The translations under genes were made by a program, and so were the position numbers. DNA of 62,684 bases from Ruegeria arenilitoris (lineage in GTDB: Bacteria > Pseudomonadota > Alphaproteobacteria > Rhodobacterales > Rhodobacteraceae). The stretch covers positions 1-62,684 of the forward strand of contig NZ_WPYP01000017.1 in NCBI RefSeq assembly GCF_013030985.1, read 5' to 3'. The notes below the pieces were generated by a model. The model was not told where the DNA came from and made no database searches. It saw nothing but the letters and a program-made list of their open reading frames with translations. The first letter of the stretch is position 1, and the number at the start of each line of letters is the position of its first letter. Below, one piece after another: positions 29,718 through 37,135 of the stretch.

Positions 29718-29855
29718 ATGCTGTCTATTCTTGCCAGAACTTTCATGGTCGCCACCCAAACCGAGCCGCGCGACGAACCTCCAAAGCCAAAGTGGCTTTC
29801 TGATGATCACTGGTGGAAGAAAAGCTTGCGCGCCAAAGGTTCGTGCTCCAAGTAA
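29718..29855 (+). CDS. 45-residue basic small protein, divergent from the LysR gene
   Basis: The ATG at 29718 is preceded by CAGGAG at a good distance and opens a 45-codon frame: hydrophobic start MLSILARTFMVATQTEPRDE, then KPKWLSDDHWWKKSLRAKG. The tail is rich in Lys and Trp. No known family is recognised. The strong ribosome binding site, the divergent LysR gene and the shared dyad at 29620-29634 support a real gene. The frame is open further upstream but only as antisense of the regulator. It is followed by two inverted repeats. Confidence 0.65.
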   Translation: MLSILARTFMVATQTEPRDEPPKPKWLSDDHWWKKSLRAKGSCSK

Positions 29856-29902
29856 TAGGTCCTCTGGACCGGTACATTGTGGATCACTAGTCTGGATATG
29901 TA

Positions 29903-29948
29903 GCACCGGCTGTTCAGGAAACGCGCGAACAGATGGAACAGCCGGTGC
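29903..29948. repeat. Perfect 13-bp inverted repeat with 20-base loop
   Basis: GCACCGGCTGTTC (29903-29915) is exactly complementary to GAACAGCCGGTGC (29936-29948). It lies between the small gene and ccoP and has no T-run on either side, so it is a weak terminator candidate or an RNA-stability element. Confidence 0.8.
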
Positions 29949-29952
29949 CTCA

Positions 29953-29980
29953 ACCTTCGGGCGGCGAACCGTCCGAAGGT
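29953..29980. repeat. Second inverted repeat downstream of ccoP
   Basis: ACCTTCGG (29953-29960) pairs with CCGAAGGT (29973-29980). It lies 13 bases beyond the ccoP stop and may protect or end the ccoNOQP transcript; no T-run is seen. Confidence 0.6.
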
Positions 29981-29992
29981 ATTCCTTAAACC

Positions 29993-30856
29993 TTACTGAC
30001 CACCACCAAGCTGGTGGACATAGGCAGTGACGGCGCGGATTTGCGCGTCGGTCAGACGGTTTTCCCAAGCAGGCATCACACCAAAGCGGCTGTAAGTGAC
30101 CGTTTCGGTCAGAGCCTCTTCGCTGCCGCCATAGAGCCAGATCGCGTCGGTCAGGTTCGGCGCGCCCTGGAAGACATCGCCTTTGCCGTCTTCGCCGTGA
30201 CAGGCCGCACAGTTGTCTTCAAAGACAACCTTGCCCGCCTGCGCCGCCGCATCGTCGGTCTGCGCATTGGTCAGCGACATGACGTACTGAACCACTTGGG
30301 TGATCTCGTCACCTTCAAGAATCTCGCCAAAGGCCGGCATCTCGGAATAGCGCGCATCGTCGCTTTCCTCGTTCCGGATACCGTGGGCAATTGTGTACTC
30401 GATGTCTTCGAGTGTACCGCCCCACAGCCAGGCGTCATCCAGCAGGTTCGGGAAGCCGGTGGCACCCTGCGCGCCCGAGCCGTGGCACTGCGCACACCAT
30501 GTGCGGAACACAGCGCCGCCCGCGTTCACCGCATATTGCTGCAGCTCAGCATCGGCCGAGATTTGCTCCAGCGGAGTTTCAACCAGCTTGGCATTCCACG
30601 GCGCGTTGGCCTCTTCGAAGGAAACCATCTCCTCCTGCACTTCCGCGCGCGAGGACCAGCCGGTCACACCAGCCGTTGCCGACTGAACCAGGGGCCATGC
30701 GGGATACATGATCGTGTAGATCACACCCCAGATAATGGTGACGTAGAAGGTCCACAGCCACCAGCGGGGCATCGGGTTGTCGAACTCTTCCAAGCCATCC
30801 CAGCTGTGTCCGGTTGTCTTAGGATCGCCCGGCAGTTTTTCAGGTGTCTTGCTCAT
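29993..30856 (-). CDS. ccoP: cbb3 oxidase subunit III, dihaem cytochrome c CcoP
   Basis: This 287-residue protein has one N-terminal membrane helix (WWLWTFYVTIIWGVIYTI) preceded by HSWDGLEEFDNPMPRW, the CcoP signature. Two haem c sites follow, CAQCHG and CAACHG. It passes electrons from the bc1 complex or CycM to CcoO. Its ATG overlaps the ccoQ stop (ATGA). It is the last gene of ccoNOQP. Confidence 0.98.
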   Translation of the reverse strand: MSKTPEKLPGDPKTTGHSWDGLEEFDNPMPRWWLWTFYVTIIWGVIYTIMYPAWPLVQSATAGVTGWSSRAEVQEEMVSFEEANAPWNAKLVETPLEQISADAELQQYAVNAGGAVFRTWCAQCHGSGAQGATGFPNLLDDAWLWGGTLEDIEYTIAHGIRNEESDDARYSEMPAFGEILEGDEITQVVQYVMSLTNAQTDDAAAQAGKVVFEDNCAACHGEDGKGDVFQGAPNLTDAIWLYGGSEEALTETVTYSRFGVMPAWENRLTDAQIRAVTAYVHQLGGGQ

Positions 30857-31038
30857 TGCCGCGCCTCCTCGGATGTGGCGGGTTTGTCTTGATGCCGGAA
30901 CGGGATGTTGGCGGTGTCTTTGTATTCCTTGCTGGCACCGGGGCGGAAAACCCAGATCACGATGCCGACAAAGAACGCAAACAACAGCAGCAGCATCCAG
31001 CTATCCGCGAATTGCCTCAGGAGTGTATATTCTTCCAT
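30853..31038 (-). CDS. ccoQ: cbb3 oxidase subunit CcoQ
   Basis: This 61-residue protein has a single transmembrane helix (SWMLLLLFAFFVGIVIWVF) and the typical RPGASKEYKDTANIPF tail. CcoQ stabilises the oxidase against oxygen. The ATG at 31038 is chosen over a GTG at 31041 because AGGAGG lies five bases before the ATG and too close to the GTG. Ten bases separate it from ccoO, and it overlaps ccoP by four bases. Confidence 0.95.
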   Translation of the reverse strand: MEEYTLLRQFADSWMLLLLFAFFVGIVIWVFRPGASKEYKDTANIPFRHQDKPATSEEARQ

Positions 31039-31048
31039 CACACCCTCC

Positions 31049-31777
31049 TTAGCGGCTCGCGTCCGGGGTAAAGGTCGAGAAGTCGACCAGCGTACCCAGC
31101 ATCTGCAGATAAGCGACCAGCGCGTCCGCTTCGGTCAGTTCAGGCTGACCGTCGAAGTTGCGCACATTGACCTTGTCACCATAGCGTTCGAGCAGCCCGT
31201 CATAGTCGCTGTCCGGATCGGCTTGCGCGCGGAAATCGGCCTGCGCGTTATCGACCATCTCGTCGGTATAGGGCGTGCCAACCATGGCATTCGCCGCCAT
31301 CACATCGCCGATATACTTGCCGTCGATCTTGCGATGCTCAAGGTAGCCGTATTTCGGCATCACCGATTCCGGCACCACCGACTGCGGATCGCGCAGGTGG
31401 TCCACCTGCCACTGGTCCGAATAGCGGCCACCGACACGGGCCAGGTCAGGCCCGGTGCGCTTGGAGCCCCACTGGAACGGGTGGTCATACATCGACTCGG
31501 CCGCCAGCGAATAGTGGCCATAGCGCTCGACCTCGTCCCGCATCGGACGGATCATCTGGCTATGGCAGACATAGCAGCCTTCACGGATGTAGATGTCACG
31601 TCCCGCCAGCTCAAGAGGGGTGTAAGGGCGCATGCCCTCCACCTTCTCGATCGTGTTCTCAAGGTAGAACAGCGGGGTGATCTGAACCAGGCCACCGATG
31701 GTCACGACCAAAAAGCTGAAGATCAGCAGGAGGGTCGCGTTGGTCTCGAGGATCTTGTGTTTGTCGAGAATTGCCAT
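31049..31777 (-). CDS. ccoO: cbb3 oxidase subunit II, monohaem cytochrome c CcoO
   Basis: This 242-residue protein has one membrane anchor (ATLLLIFSFLVVTIGGLVQI) and a single haem c site, CYVCHS, followed by RPMRDEVERYGHYSLA, a CcoO hallmark. It relays electrons from CcoP to the haem b of CcoN on the periplasmic side. It lies 14 bases after ccoN and 10 before ccoQ. Confidence 0.98.
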   Translation of the reverse strand: MAILDKHKILETNATLLLIFSFLVVTIGGLVQITPLFYLENTIEKVEGMRPYTPLELAGRDIYIREGCYVCHSQMIRPMRDEVERYGHYSLAAESMYDHPFQWGSKRTGPDLARVGGRYSDQWQVDHLRDPQSVVPESVMPKYGYLEHRKIDGKYIGDVMAANAMVGTPYTDEMVDNAQADFRAQADPDSDYDGLLERYGDKVNVRNFDGQPELTEADALVAYLQMLGTLVDFSTFTPDASR

Positions 31778-31791
31778 TGCTCCGGCCCTCC

Positions 31792-33399
31792 TTATTCAGC
31801 CGGGACCGCGACGGTCAGGCTGGCCTCTTTGGCCGGTGCCTTCCGCACAGTCATCCACAGGTTGTAGCACATGATCACAGCGCCAGCGACGAACAAGACG
31901 CCACCCAGAGCACGCACCACATACATCGGGAACTTGGCCGCCACGGTGTCAGCGAACGAGTTCACCAGGAAGCCGTTGGCATCCACTTCACGCCACATCA
32001 GGCCTTCCATGATACCGGTCACCCACATCGACGCGGCGTATAGCACGATGCCGATGGTGGCGAGCCAGAAGTGCCAGCTGACCATCTGCAGCGAGTACAG
32101 ACGCTCACGCTTCCACAGGACAGGCACCAAGAAGTACAGCGCACCAAAGGTGATCATGCCGTTCCAACCCAGCGCACCCGAATGCACGTGACCAATGGTC
32201 CAGTCGGTGTAGTGGCTGAGCGAGTTCACAGCACGGATCGACATCATCGGACCTTCAAAGGTGGACATGCCGTAGAAGCCGACCGAGATCACCATCATCC
32301 GGATCACCGGGTCGGTACGCAGCTTGTCCCAAGCACCCGACAGGGTCATCAGACCGTTGATCATTCCACCCCAGGACGGCATCCACAGGATGATCGAGAA
32401 TACCATGCCCAGCGTCGAGGCCCAGTCTGGCAGCGCGGTATAGTGCAGGTGGTGCGGACCGGCCCAGATGTACAGGAAGATCAGTGCCCAGAAGTGGATG
32501 ATCGACAGCTTGTACGAGAACACCGGACGGTCGGCCTGTTTCGGGATGAAATAGTACATCATGCCCAGGAAGCCCGCGGTCAGGAAGAAGCCCACAGCGT
32601 TGTGGCCGTACCACCACTGGATCATGGCGTCCTGTACGCCCGACCAGACGATGACCGATTTCGAGCCCCAGATGCTGACAGGGATGGTCATGTTGTTGAC
32701 TAGGTGCAGCATCGCAACGGTGACGATGAAGGCCAGATAGAACCAGTTCGCCACATAGATGTGGGGTTCTTTCCGTTTGACGACAGTGCCCAGGTAAACG
32801 GCCAGATAGGCGACCCAGACAATGGTCAGCCACAGGTCAACATACCATTCGGGCTCGGCGTATTCTTTCGACTGGGTCCCGCCCAGCACGTAGCCGGTCG
32901 CGGCCAGCACGATGAAAAGCTGGTAGCCCCAGAACACGAACCACGCCAGGTTGCCGCCCCACAGGCGTGCGGCACTGGTGCGTTGCACGACATAGAACGA
33001 GGTCGCGATCAGCGCGTTGCCGCCAAATGCAAAAATCACCGCCGAGGTGTGCAGCGGGCGCAAGCGGCCAAAATTCATGTAACCTTGCGCCCATTCGAAG
33101 TTCAGCGCCGGAAAGGCCAATTGGAACGCAATAAAGGTTCCCGCCAGAAACCCGACAACGCCCCAGAGGGCGGTTGCGATCACGCCGTAACGAATAACGC
33201 CGTCCATGTATTCGCCCGAACGATCCACGAGAATATCTGGCTCATCGGTATTTCTAAGCGTCCAGATGAACAAACCAACGGCGATCACCATCACCAGAAT
33301 TGCGTGCACCTGATACGCCAAATCGCGTGCATAATTGGTTCCGATCGCCGCGAATATCGCGATCAGACCAAGCACGATCAGCTTGATGTAATTTGACAT
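31792..33399 (-). CDS. ccoN: cbb3 oxidase catalytic subunit CcoN
   Basis: From ATG 33399 (MSNYIKLIVLGLIAIFAAIG), preceded by AAGGGA, this is a 535-residue haem-copper oxidase subunit with about twelve helices. Conserved His-containing motifs include GRLRPLHTSAVIFAFGG, WWYGHNAVGFFLT, WAGPHHLHYTALP and TDWTIGHVHSGALGWNG. It reduces oxygen to water with high affinity and pumps protons. A FNR-type box lies 95 bases upstream. An alternative in-frame ATG at 33417 has a poorer ribosome binding site. Confidence 0.98.
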   Translation of the reverse strand: MSNYIKLIVLGLIAIFAAIGTNYARDLAYQVHAILVMVIAVGLFIWTLRNTDEPDILVDRSGEYMDGVIRYGVIATALWGVVGFLAGTFIAFQLAFPALNFEWAQGYMNFGRLRPLHTSAVIFAFGGNALIATSFYVVQRTSAARLWGGNLAWFVFWGYQLFIVLAATGYVLGGTQSKEYAEPEWYVDLWLTIVWVAYLAVYLGTVVKRKEPHIYVANWFYLAFIVTVAMLHLVNNMTIPVSIWGSKSVIVWSGVQDAMIQWWYGHNAVGFFLTAGFLGMMYYFIPKQADRPVFSYKLSIIHFWALIFLYIWAGPHHLHYTALPDWASTLGMVFSIILWMPSWGGMINGLMTLSGAWDKLRTDPVIRMMVISVGFYGMSTFEGPMMSIRAVNSLSHYTDWTIGHVHSGALGWNGMITFGALYFLVPVLWKRERLYSLQMVSWHFWLATIGIVLYAASMWVTGIMEGLMWREVDANGFLVNSFADTVAAKFPMYVVRALGGVLFVAGAVIMCYNLWMTVRKAPAKEASLTVAVPAE

Positions 33400-33493
33400 A
33401 TTGCGTCCCTTTGCCATGCCCCGCGCGATTCTTTATGTGTCACAGGGCTTATTTGACTGGCTGCTGTTTTGTCGGACAGTGGCCAGAACTGCT

Positions 33494-33507
33494 TTGATCT
33501 GTGTCAA
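33494..33507. promoter_or_regulatory. FNR-type (FnrL) box between ccoN and the stress-protein gene
   Basis: TTGATCTGTGTCAA fits TTGA-N6-TCAA. It lies 95 bases upstream of ccoN and 87 bases upstream of the divergent universal-stress-protein gene, so one site could control both directions at low oxygen. Confidence 0.8.
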
Positions 33508-33593
33508 GACAATAGCCTGTTTTCTGTGACAATCGTAATCTTGCAGCTGGGTCATCAGGCCGCAGCAAGGCTCTCTGCAGGCACGAGGTCAAA

Positions 33594-34433
33594 ATGGCTT
33601 ACAAATCACTTCTCACCGTCATGACGGATACAGGCCAGAGCGATCCGGCTCTGGCCCAAATGGCTGCGCTGGCATCAGCGCAGGATGCACATATCGAGGC
33701 GCTCTGTCTTGGCGTCGACCGCAGCCAGACCGGGTATTATTACGCGGGTGCCAACGCCCTGATTCTTCAGGAAACACTGACCCGCGCCAACGCCGAAGCC
33801 GAGGAAATCCTGACCCACGCCAAAACCTATCTGGGCAAGACCGACACCCGCTGGTCTGCCGAAAGCGGGGTGGCGCAGATTTCGGACATCGGCCGCCATG
33901 TTGCCCATCGCGCACGGTTTTCCGACCTTGTCATCCTACCGCAACCCTATGGCGAAGATCGCGGCGCCGAGGCCGAGCCCATAGTCGAAGCCGCGATGTT
34001 CGAGGGTCACGCGCCGGTTCTGATCACGCCGCAGAACTCCGCACCGTTCGCACGGCCCGGCACGATCCTGATCGGCTGGAACGAAAGCGTCGAGGCCATG
34101 CGCGCCATTCGCTGCGCCCTGCCCTTCCTGATCGCGGCCGATCTGGTACGCATCGTCGTCATCGACCCGCCGCGCCACGGGCCTGACCGGTCGGACCCCG
34201 GCGGACTGCTGTCACAAATGCTGGCCCGCCATGGGGTGAAATGCGAGATTGACGTGCTGAGCAAGACCATGTCCCGCGTGTCGGACATCCTGAACCGGCA
34301 CGCCGCAGACACCGAAGCGGACATGATCGTGATGGGGGCCTATGGTCATTCACGGTTCCGCGAAGCCATACTGGGCGGTGCGACCCGGAACATGCTGGAA
34401 CAAGCCTCAGTACCGGTGTTTTTGGCCCACTAA
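33594..34433 (+). CDS. Tandem universal stress protein (UspA domains)
   Basis: This 279-residue cytoplasmic protein has two Usp domains. The second ends with the ATP-binding pattern DMIVMGAYGHSRFREAILGG (G-2x-G-9x-G type), while the first lacks a clear one. Two-domain Usp genes beside cbb3 oxidase operons are common in Rhodobacteraceae and are usually FNR-controlled. It is divergent from ccoN with a shared FNR box. The exact role in redox or energy stress is not known. Confidence 0.92.
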   Translation: MAYKSLLTVMTDTGQSDPALAQMAALASAQDAHIEALCLGVDRSQTGYYYAGANALILQETLTRANAEAEEILTHAKTYLGKTDTRWSAESGVAQISDIGRHVAHRARFSDLVILPQPYGEDRGAEAEPIVEAAMFEGHAPVLITPQNSAPFARPGTILIGWNESVEAMRAIRCALPFLIAADLVRIVVIDPPRHGPDRSDPGGLLSQMLARHGVKCEIDVLSKTMSRVSDILNRHAADTEADMIVMGAYGHSRFREAILGGATRNMLEQASVPVFLAH

Positions 34434-34448
34434 GGCAACAATGATCGC

Positions 34449-34473
34449 AAAAGCCGCCCCCAGGGCGGCTTTT
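34449..34473. terminator. Bidirectional terminator between the stress-protein gene and glsB
   Basis: AAAAGCCGCCC (34449-34459) and GGGCGGCTTTT (34463-34473) form a perfect 11-bp stem with a 3-base loop and T-runs on both strands. It serves two convergent genes. Confidence 0.9.
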
Positions 34474-34725
34474 CTATCTTTTCACCAATCCGATCAGGAA
34501 CAGCAGAATCACTGCGCCGATCGTGGCAAAGAAGATGGAGGAGAAGATACCGCCTCCGACAGCGAAACCCAGCGCGGGAAAGATCGTACCCGCCAGAAAC
34601 GCACCCACGACGCCGACAATGACATTGCCGATCAGGCCAAAGCCGCGGCCTTCCATGATTTTGCCCGCCAGCCATCCGGCGACAGCGCCGATGACCAGCA
34701 TCGCCAGAATACTACTGAATTCCAT
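34474..34725 (-). CDS. GlsB/YeaQ/YmgE-family stress-response membrane protein
   Basis: This 83-residue protein has three hydrophobic segments with small-residue motifs: GAVAGWLAGKIM, GLIGNVIVGVVGAFLAG and a C-terminal helix. It is the transglycosylase-associated family of short inner-membrane proteins induced under stress; the biochemical role is not known. It converges on the stress-protein gene at a shared terminator. It lies 75 bases downstream of fnrL on the same strand. Confidence 0.9.
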   Translation of the reverse strand: MEFSSILAMLVIGAVAGWLAGKIMEGRGFGLIGNVIVGVVGAFLAGTIFPALGFAVGGGIFSSIFFATIGAVILLFLIGLVKR

Positions 34726-34799
34726 GATTTTCTCCCGAGGATTGCTTCCTTCGGGCCAAGTTAAACACGGCGCGCAGCCTCAGTCACGCCGTACGCGTG

Positions 34800-35543
34800 T
34801 CAGACCAGAAACCCGCCATCCGAGTCGTCGCCGGCCTCTTCCATCAGGCGCCCCATATCCGGGATCGTGACGTGGCGCTTACCTTCCAGCAGAATGACCT
34901 GTTCCTTTTTCAGGGCCGATATCTGACGGCTGACCGTTTCCAGCGTCAGGCCAAGGTAGTCCGCCATCGCCTCGCGGGTCAGGGGCAGGTCGAATACGAT
35001 CGGGCCGGAATTGCCCTTCTTGTGGACCGAGGCATCGCGGCGGGCGATGATCGACAGCAGACTGGCAATTTTCTCACGTGCGGTCTTGCGCCCCAGCACC
35101 AGCATCCATTCGCGCGCTGCGTCCAGCTCGTCCAGTGTCATCTGCAGCAAACGATGCGCGATATGCGGCGTTTTGTTCATCAGGTCTTCGAATGGCTTCT
35201 TGCGAAAGCAGCACATGACCAGATCAGTTGTCGCCTGCACGTCATAGGGCGCAGAATCACGCCCCGGCCGGCCGACAAAGTCGCTGGGCAGCAAAAGGCC
35301 AACCATTTGCGTGCGCCCGTCCTCCATCGTCTGTGTCAACGATGCGATACCTGACACGACAGAGCCGACAAAATTCATCTGGTCCCCGGACCAGATGATC
35401 GTCTGGCCTGCTTCGAAACTGCGGTAATATTTAATGCCTTCAAGCTCTTCCAGCTCGTTCGCATCGCAATGCGCGCACACTGCGCGATGCCGGATGGGGC
35501 AGTCTCCACAGTTCGTATGGTCGATCTTGAATATCGGTGTCAT
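34800..35543 (-). CDS. fnrL: Oxygen-sensing FNR-family regulator FnrL
   Basis: From MTPIFKIDHTNCGDCPIRHR (35543) this is a 247-residue protein. Cys at 12, 15, 23 and 26, plus the CC pair in the sensor domain (DLVMCCFRKK), provide the ligands expected for a 4Fe-4S cluster. The C-terminal HTH has the FNR-specific reading residues in LETVSRQ, so it should bind TTGA-N6-TCAA. Such a box lies 13 bases before the start, suggesting autoregulation, and others precede ccoG and ccoN. The divergent hemN gene is a classic FnrL target. Confidence 0.96.
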   Translation of the reverse strand: MTPIFKIDHTNCGDCPIRHRAVCAHCDANELEELEGIKYYRSFEAGQTIIWSGDQMNFVGSVVSGIASLTQTMEDGRTQMVGLLLPSDFVGRPGRDSAPYDVQATTDLVMCCFRKKPFEDLMNKTPHIAHRLLQMTLDELDAAREWMLVLGRKTAREKIASLLSIIARRDASVHKKGNSGPIVFDLPLTREAMADYLGLTLETVSRQISALKKEQVILLEGKRHVTIPDMGRLMEEAGDDSDGGFLV

Positions 35544-35555
35544 GCGCGTTTCCAC

Positions 35556-35569
35556 TTGATCTCGGTCAA
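35556..35569. promoter_or_regulatory. FNR-type box between fnrL and hemN
   Basis: TTGATCTCGGTCAA fits TTGA-N6-TCAA. It lies 13 bases before the fnrL start and 36 bases before the hemN start, in a 61-base divergent spacer, so it may repress fnrL while regulating hemN. Confidence 0.8.
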
Positions 35570-35604
35570 TGCAACTGGCCGGTCCGTCCCTTAAACGTAT
35601 CGCC

Positions 35605-36960
35605 ATGATAGTGAAACCACAATTGGCAAAGCTTGGACTTTTTGACGCGAAAGTACCGCGTTACACAAGCTACCCCACCGCTCCCCACTTCAGCAATGAT
35701 GTGGGGTCAAGTCTTTATAGCGACTGGATTTCCGGCCTCAAGCCCGGAAGTTCCGTATCGCTGTACATTCATGTCCCCTTCTGCCGCAGGCTGTGCTGGT
35801 TCTGTGCCTGCCGGACGCAGGGCACGCAGACGGACAACCCGGTCATCGCCTATGTCGACGTGCTGAAGGCTGAGCTGGACCTGCTGGCCGAGCGTCTGCC
35901 CGAGGGGATCACCCTGTCGCGCCTGCATTGGGGTGGCGGCACGCCGACCCTGCTGAACCCGGATCTGATGCGCGATCTGGCGGCACGGATTCTGGACGTG
36001 GTGCCGCTGGGACCTGACGCCGAGTTTTCGGTTGAAATCGACCCGAATGAGATCGACGAAGGCCGTCTGGATGCGCTGGCCGAGGCCGGTATGAACCGTG
36101 CCTCGATCGGGGTGCAGGATTTCGACGACGAGATTCAAAAGACCATCGGGCGTATCCAAAGCTATGACACCACCCGCGCAGCCGTGGACATGATCCGCGC
36201 GCGGGGGATCAACAGTCTGAACGCCGACATCCTGTATGGCCTGCCACATCAGACCAAAACCCGGATGACGGAAAGCGTGCAAAAACTGCTGTCACTCAGC
36301 CCGGATCGGGTGGCGCTCTATGGCTATGCGCACGTACCGTGGATGGCCAAGCGGCAACAGCTGATTCCCTCGGACGCCCTGCCCACCCCCGAAGAGCGGC
36401 TGGACCTGTTCGACACCGCCCGCCGTCTGTTCATGTGGGACAACTACGCGGAAATCGGCATCGACCATTTTGCAACGCAGGATGATGGCCTGACCCACGC
36501 GCTGAAAGCCGGGCGGCTCAAGCGGAACTTCCAGGGCTATACCGACGATCAGGCCGAGGTTCTGATCGGTGTCGGCGCCAGCTCGATCTCGCGCTTCCCG
36601 CAGGGCTATGCCCAGAACGCGCCCGCGACGTCCGCCCATACCAAAGCGATCCGCGAAGGGCGATTCTCGACCTCGCGCGGGCACTTGTTCAAAGGACAGG
36701 ACATCTTGCGTTCGCGGCTGATCGAGGCGCTGATGTGCGATTTCCAGATCGACAGCGCCGAGATTCTGCGCGACCACGATATCACAGCCGCCGAGCTGCA
36801 GGGCATGTATGACGACGCCAACAGCGCCTTTGACGGGTTGCTAAGCATCAGCGAGGACGGGTTGTTCATCCCGCCCGAGGCGCGCCCGCTGACCCGCATG
36901 ATCGCACGCAGCTTTGACGCCTATGATCTAAGTAAAGCCGGCCACAGCTCAGCAATCTGA
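35605..36960 (+). CDS. hemN: Oxygen-independent coproporphyrinogen III oxidase
   Basis: This 451-residue radical SAM enzyme decarboxylates coproporphyrinogen III to protoporphyrinogen IX without oxygen. The SAM cluster motif is CRRLCWFCAC, followed by GGGTPTLLNPDLM, and FSVEIDPNEID, plus the HemN C-terminal domain. The start at ATG 35605 (MIVKPQLAKLGLFDAK) matches family N-termini; the frame is open back to 35569 inside the FNR box. Together with FnrL it keeps haem supply for cbb3 oxidase when oxygen is low. Confidence 0.96.
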   Translation: MIVKPQLAKLGLFDAKVPRYTSYPTAPHFSNDVGSSLYSDWISGLKPGSSVSLYIHVPFCRRLCWFCACRTQGTQTDNPVIAYVDVLKAELDLLAERLPEGITLSRLHWGGGTPTLLNPDLMRDLAARILDVVPLGPDAEFSVEIDPNEIDEGRLDALAEAGMNRASIGVQDFDDEIQKTIGRIQSYDTTRAAVDMIRARGINSLNADILYGLPHQTKTRMTESVQKLLSLSPDRVALYGYAHVPWMAKRQQLIPSDALPTPEERLDLFDTARRLFMWDNYAEIGIDHFATQDDGLTHALKAGRLKRNFQGYTDDQAEVLIGVGASSISRFPQGYAQNAPATSAHTKAIREGRFSTSRGHLFKGQDILRSRLIEALMCDFQIDSAEILRDHDITAAELQGMYDDANSAFDGLLSISEDGLFIPPEARPLTRMIARSFDAYDLSKAGHSSAI

Positions 36961-37135
36961 CCCGCCAAGAGGTCAGGACTTGACGCGACGGGTCGGTTTT
37001 TCACACACTTGCAGGGCGGGCGACACCTCGCCCGCACCTGAGGCAGGCCGAGTAACAGACAATTGCGCCGACGCATTCGCGTAAGGCTACCCTTTTCGTG
37101 CAGTCGATCTGCAATTTGAAAGAGGGACAGCACCT

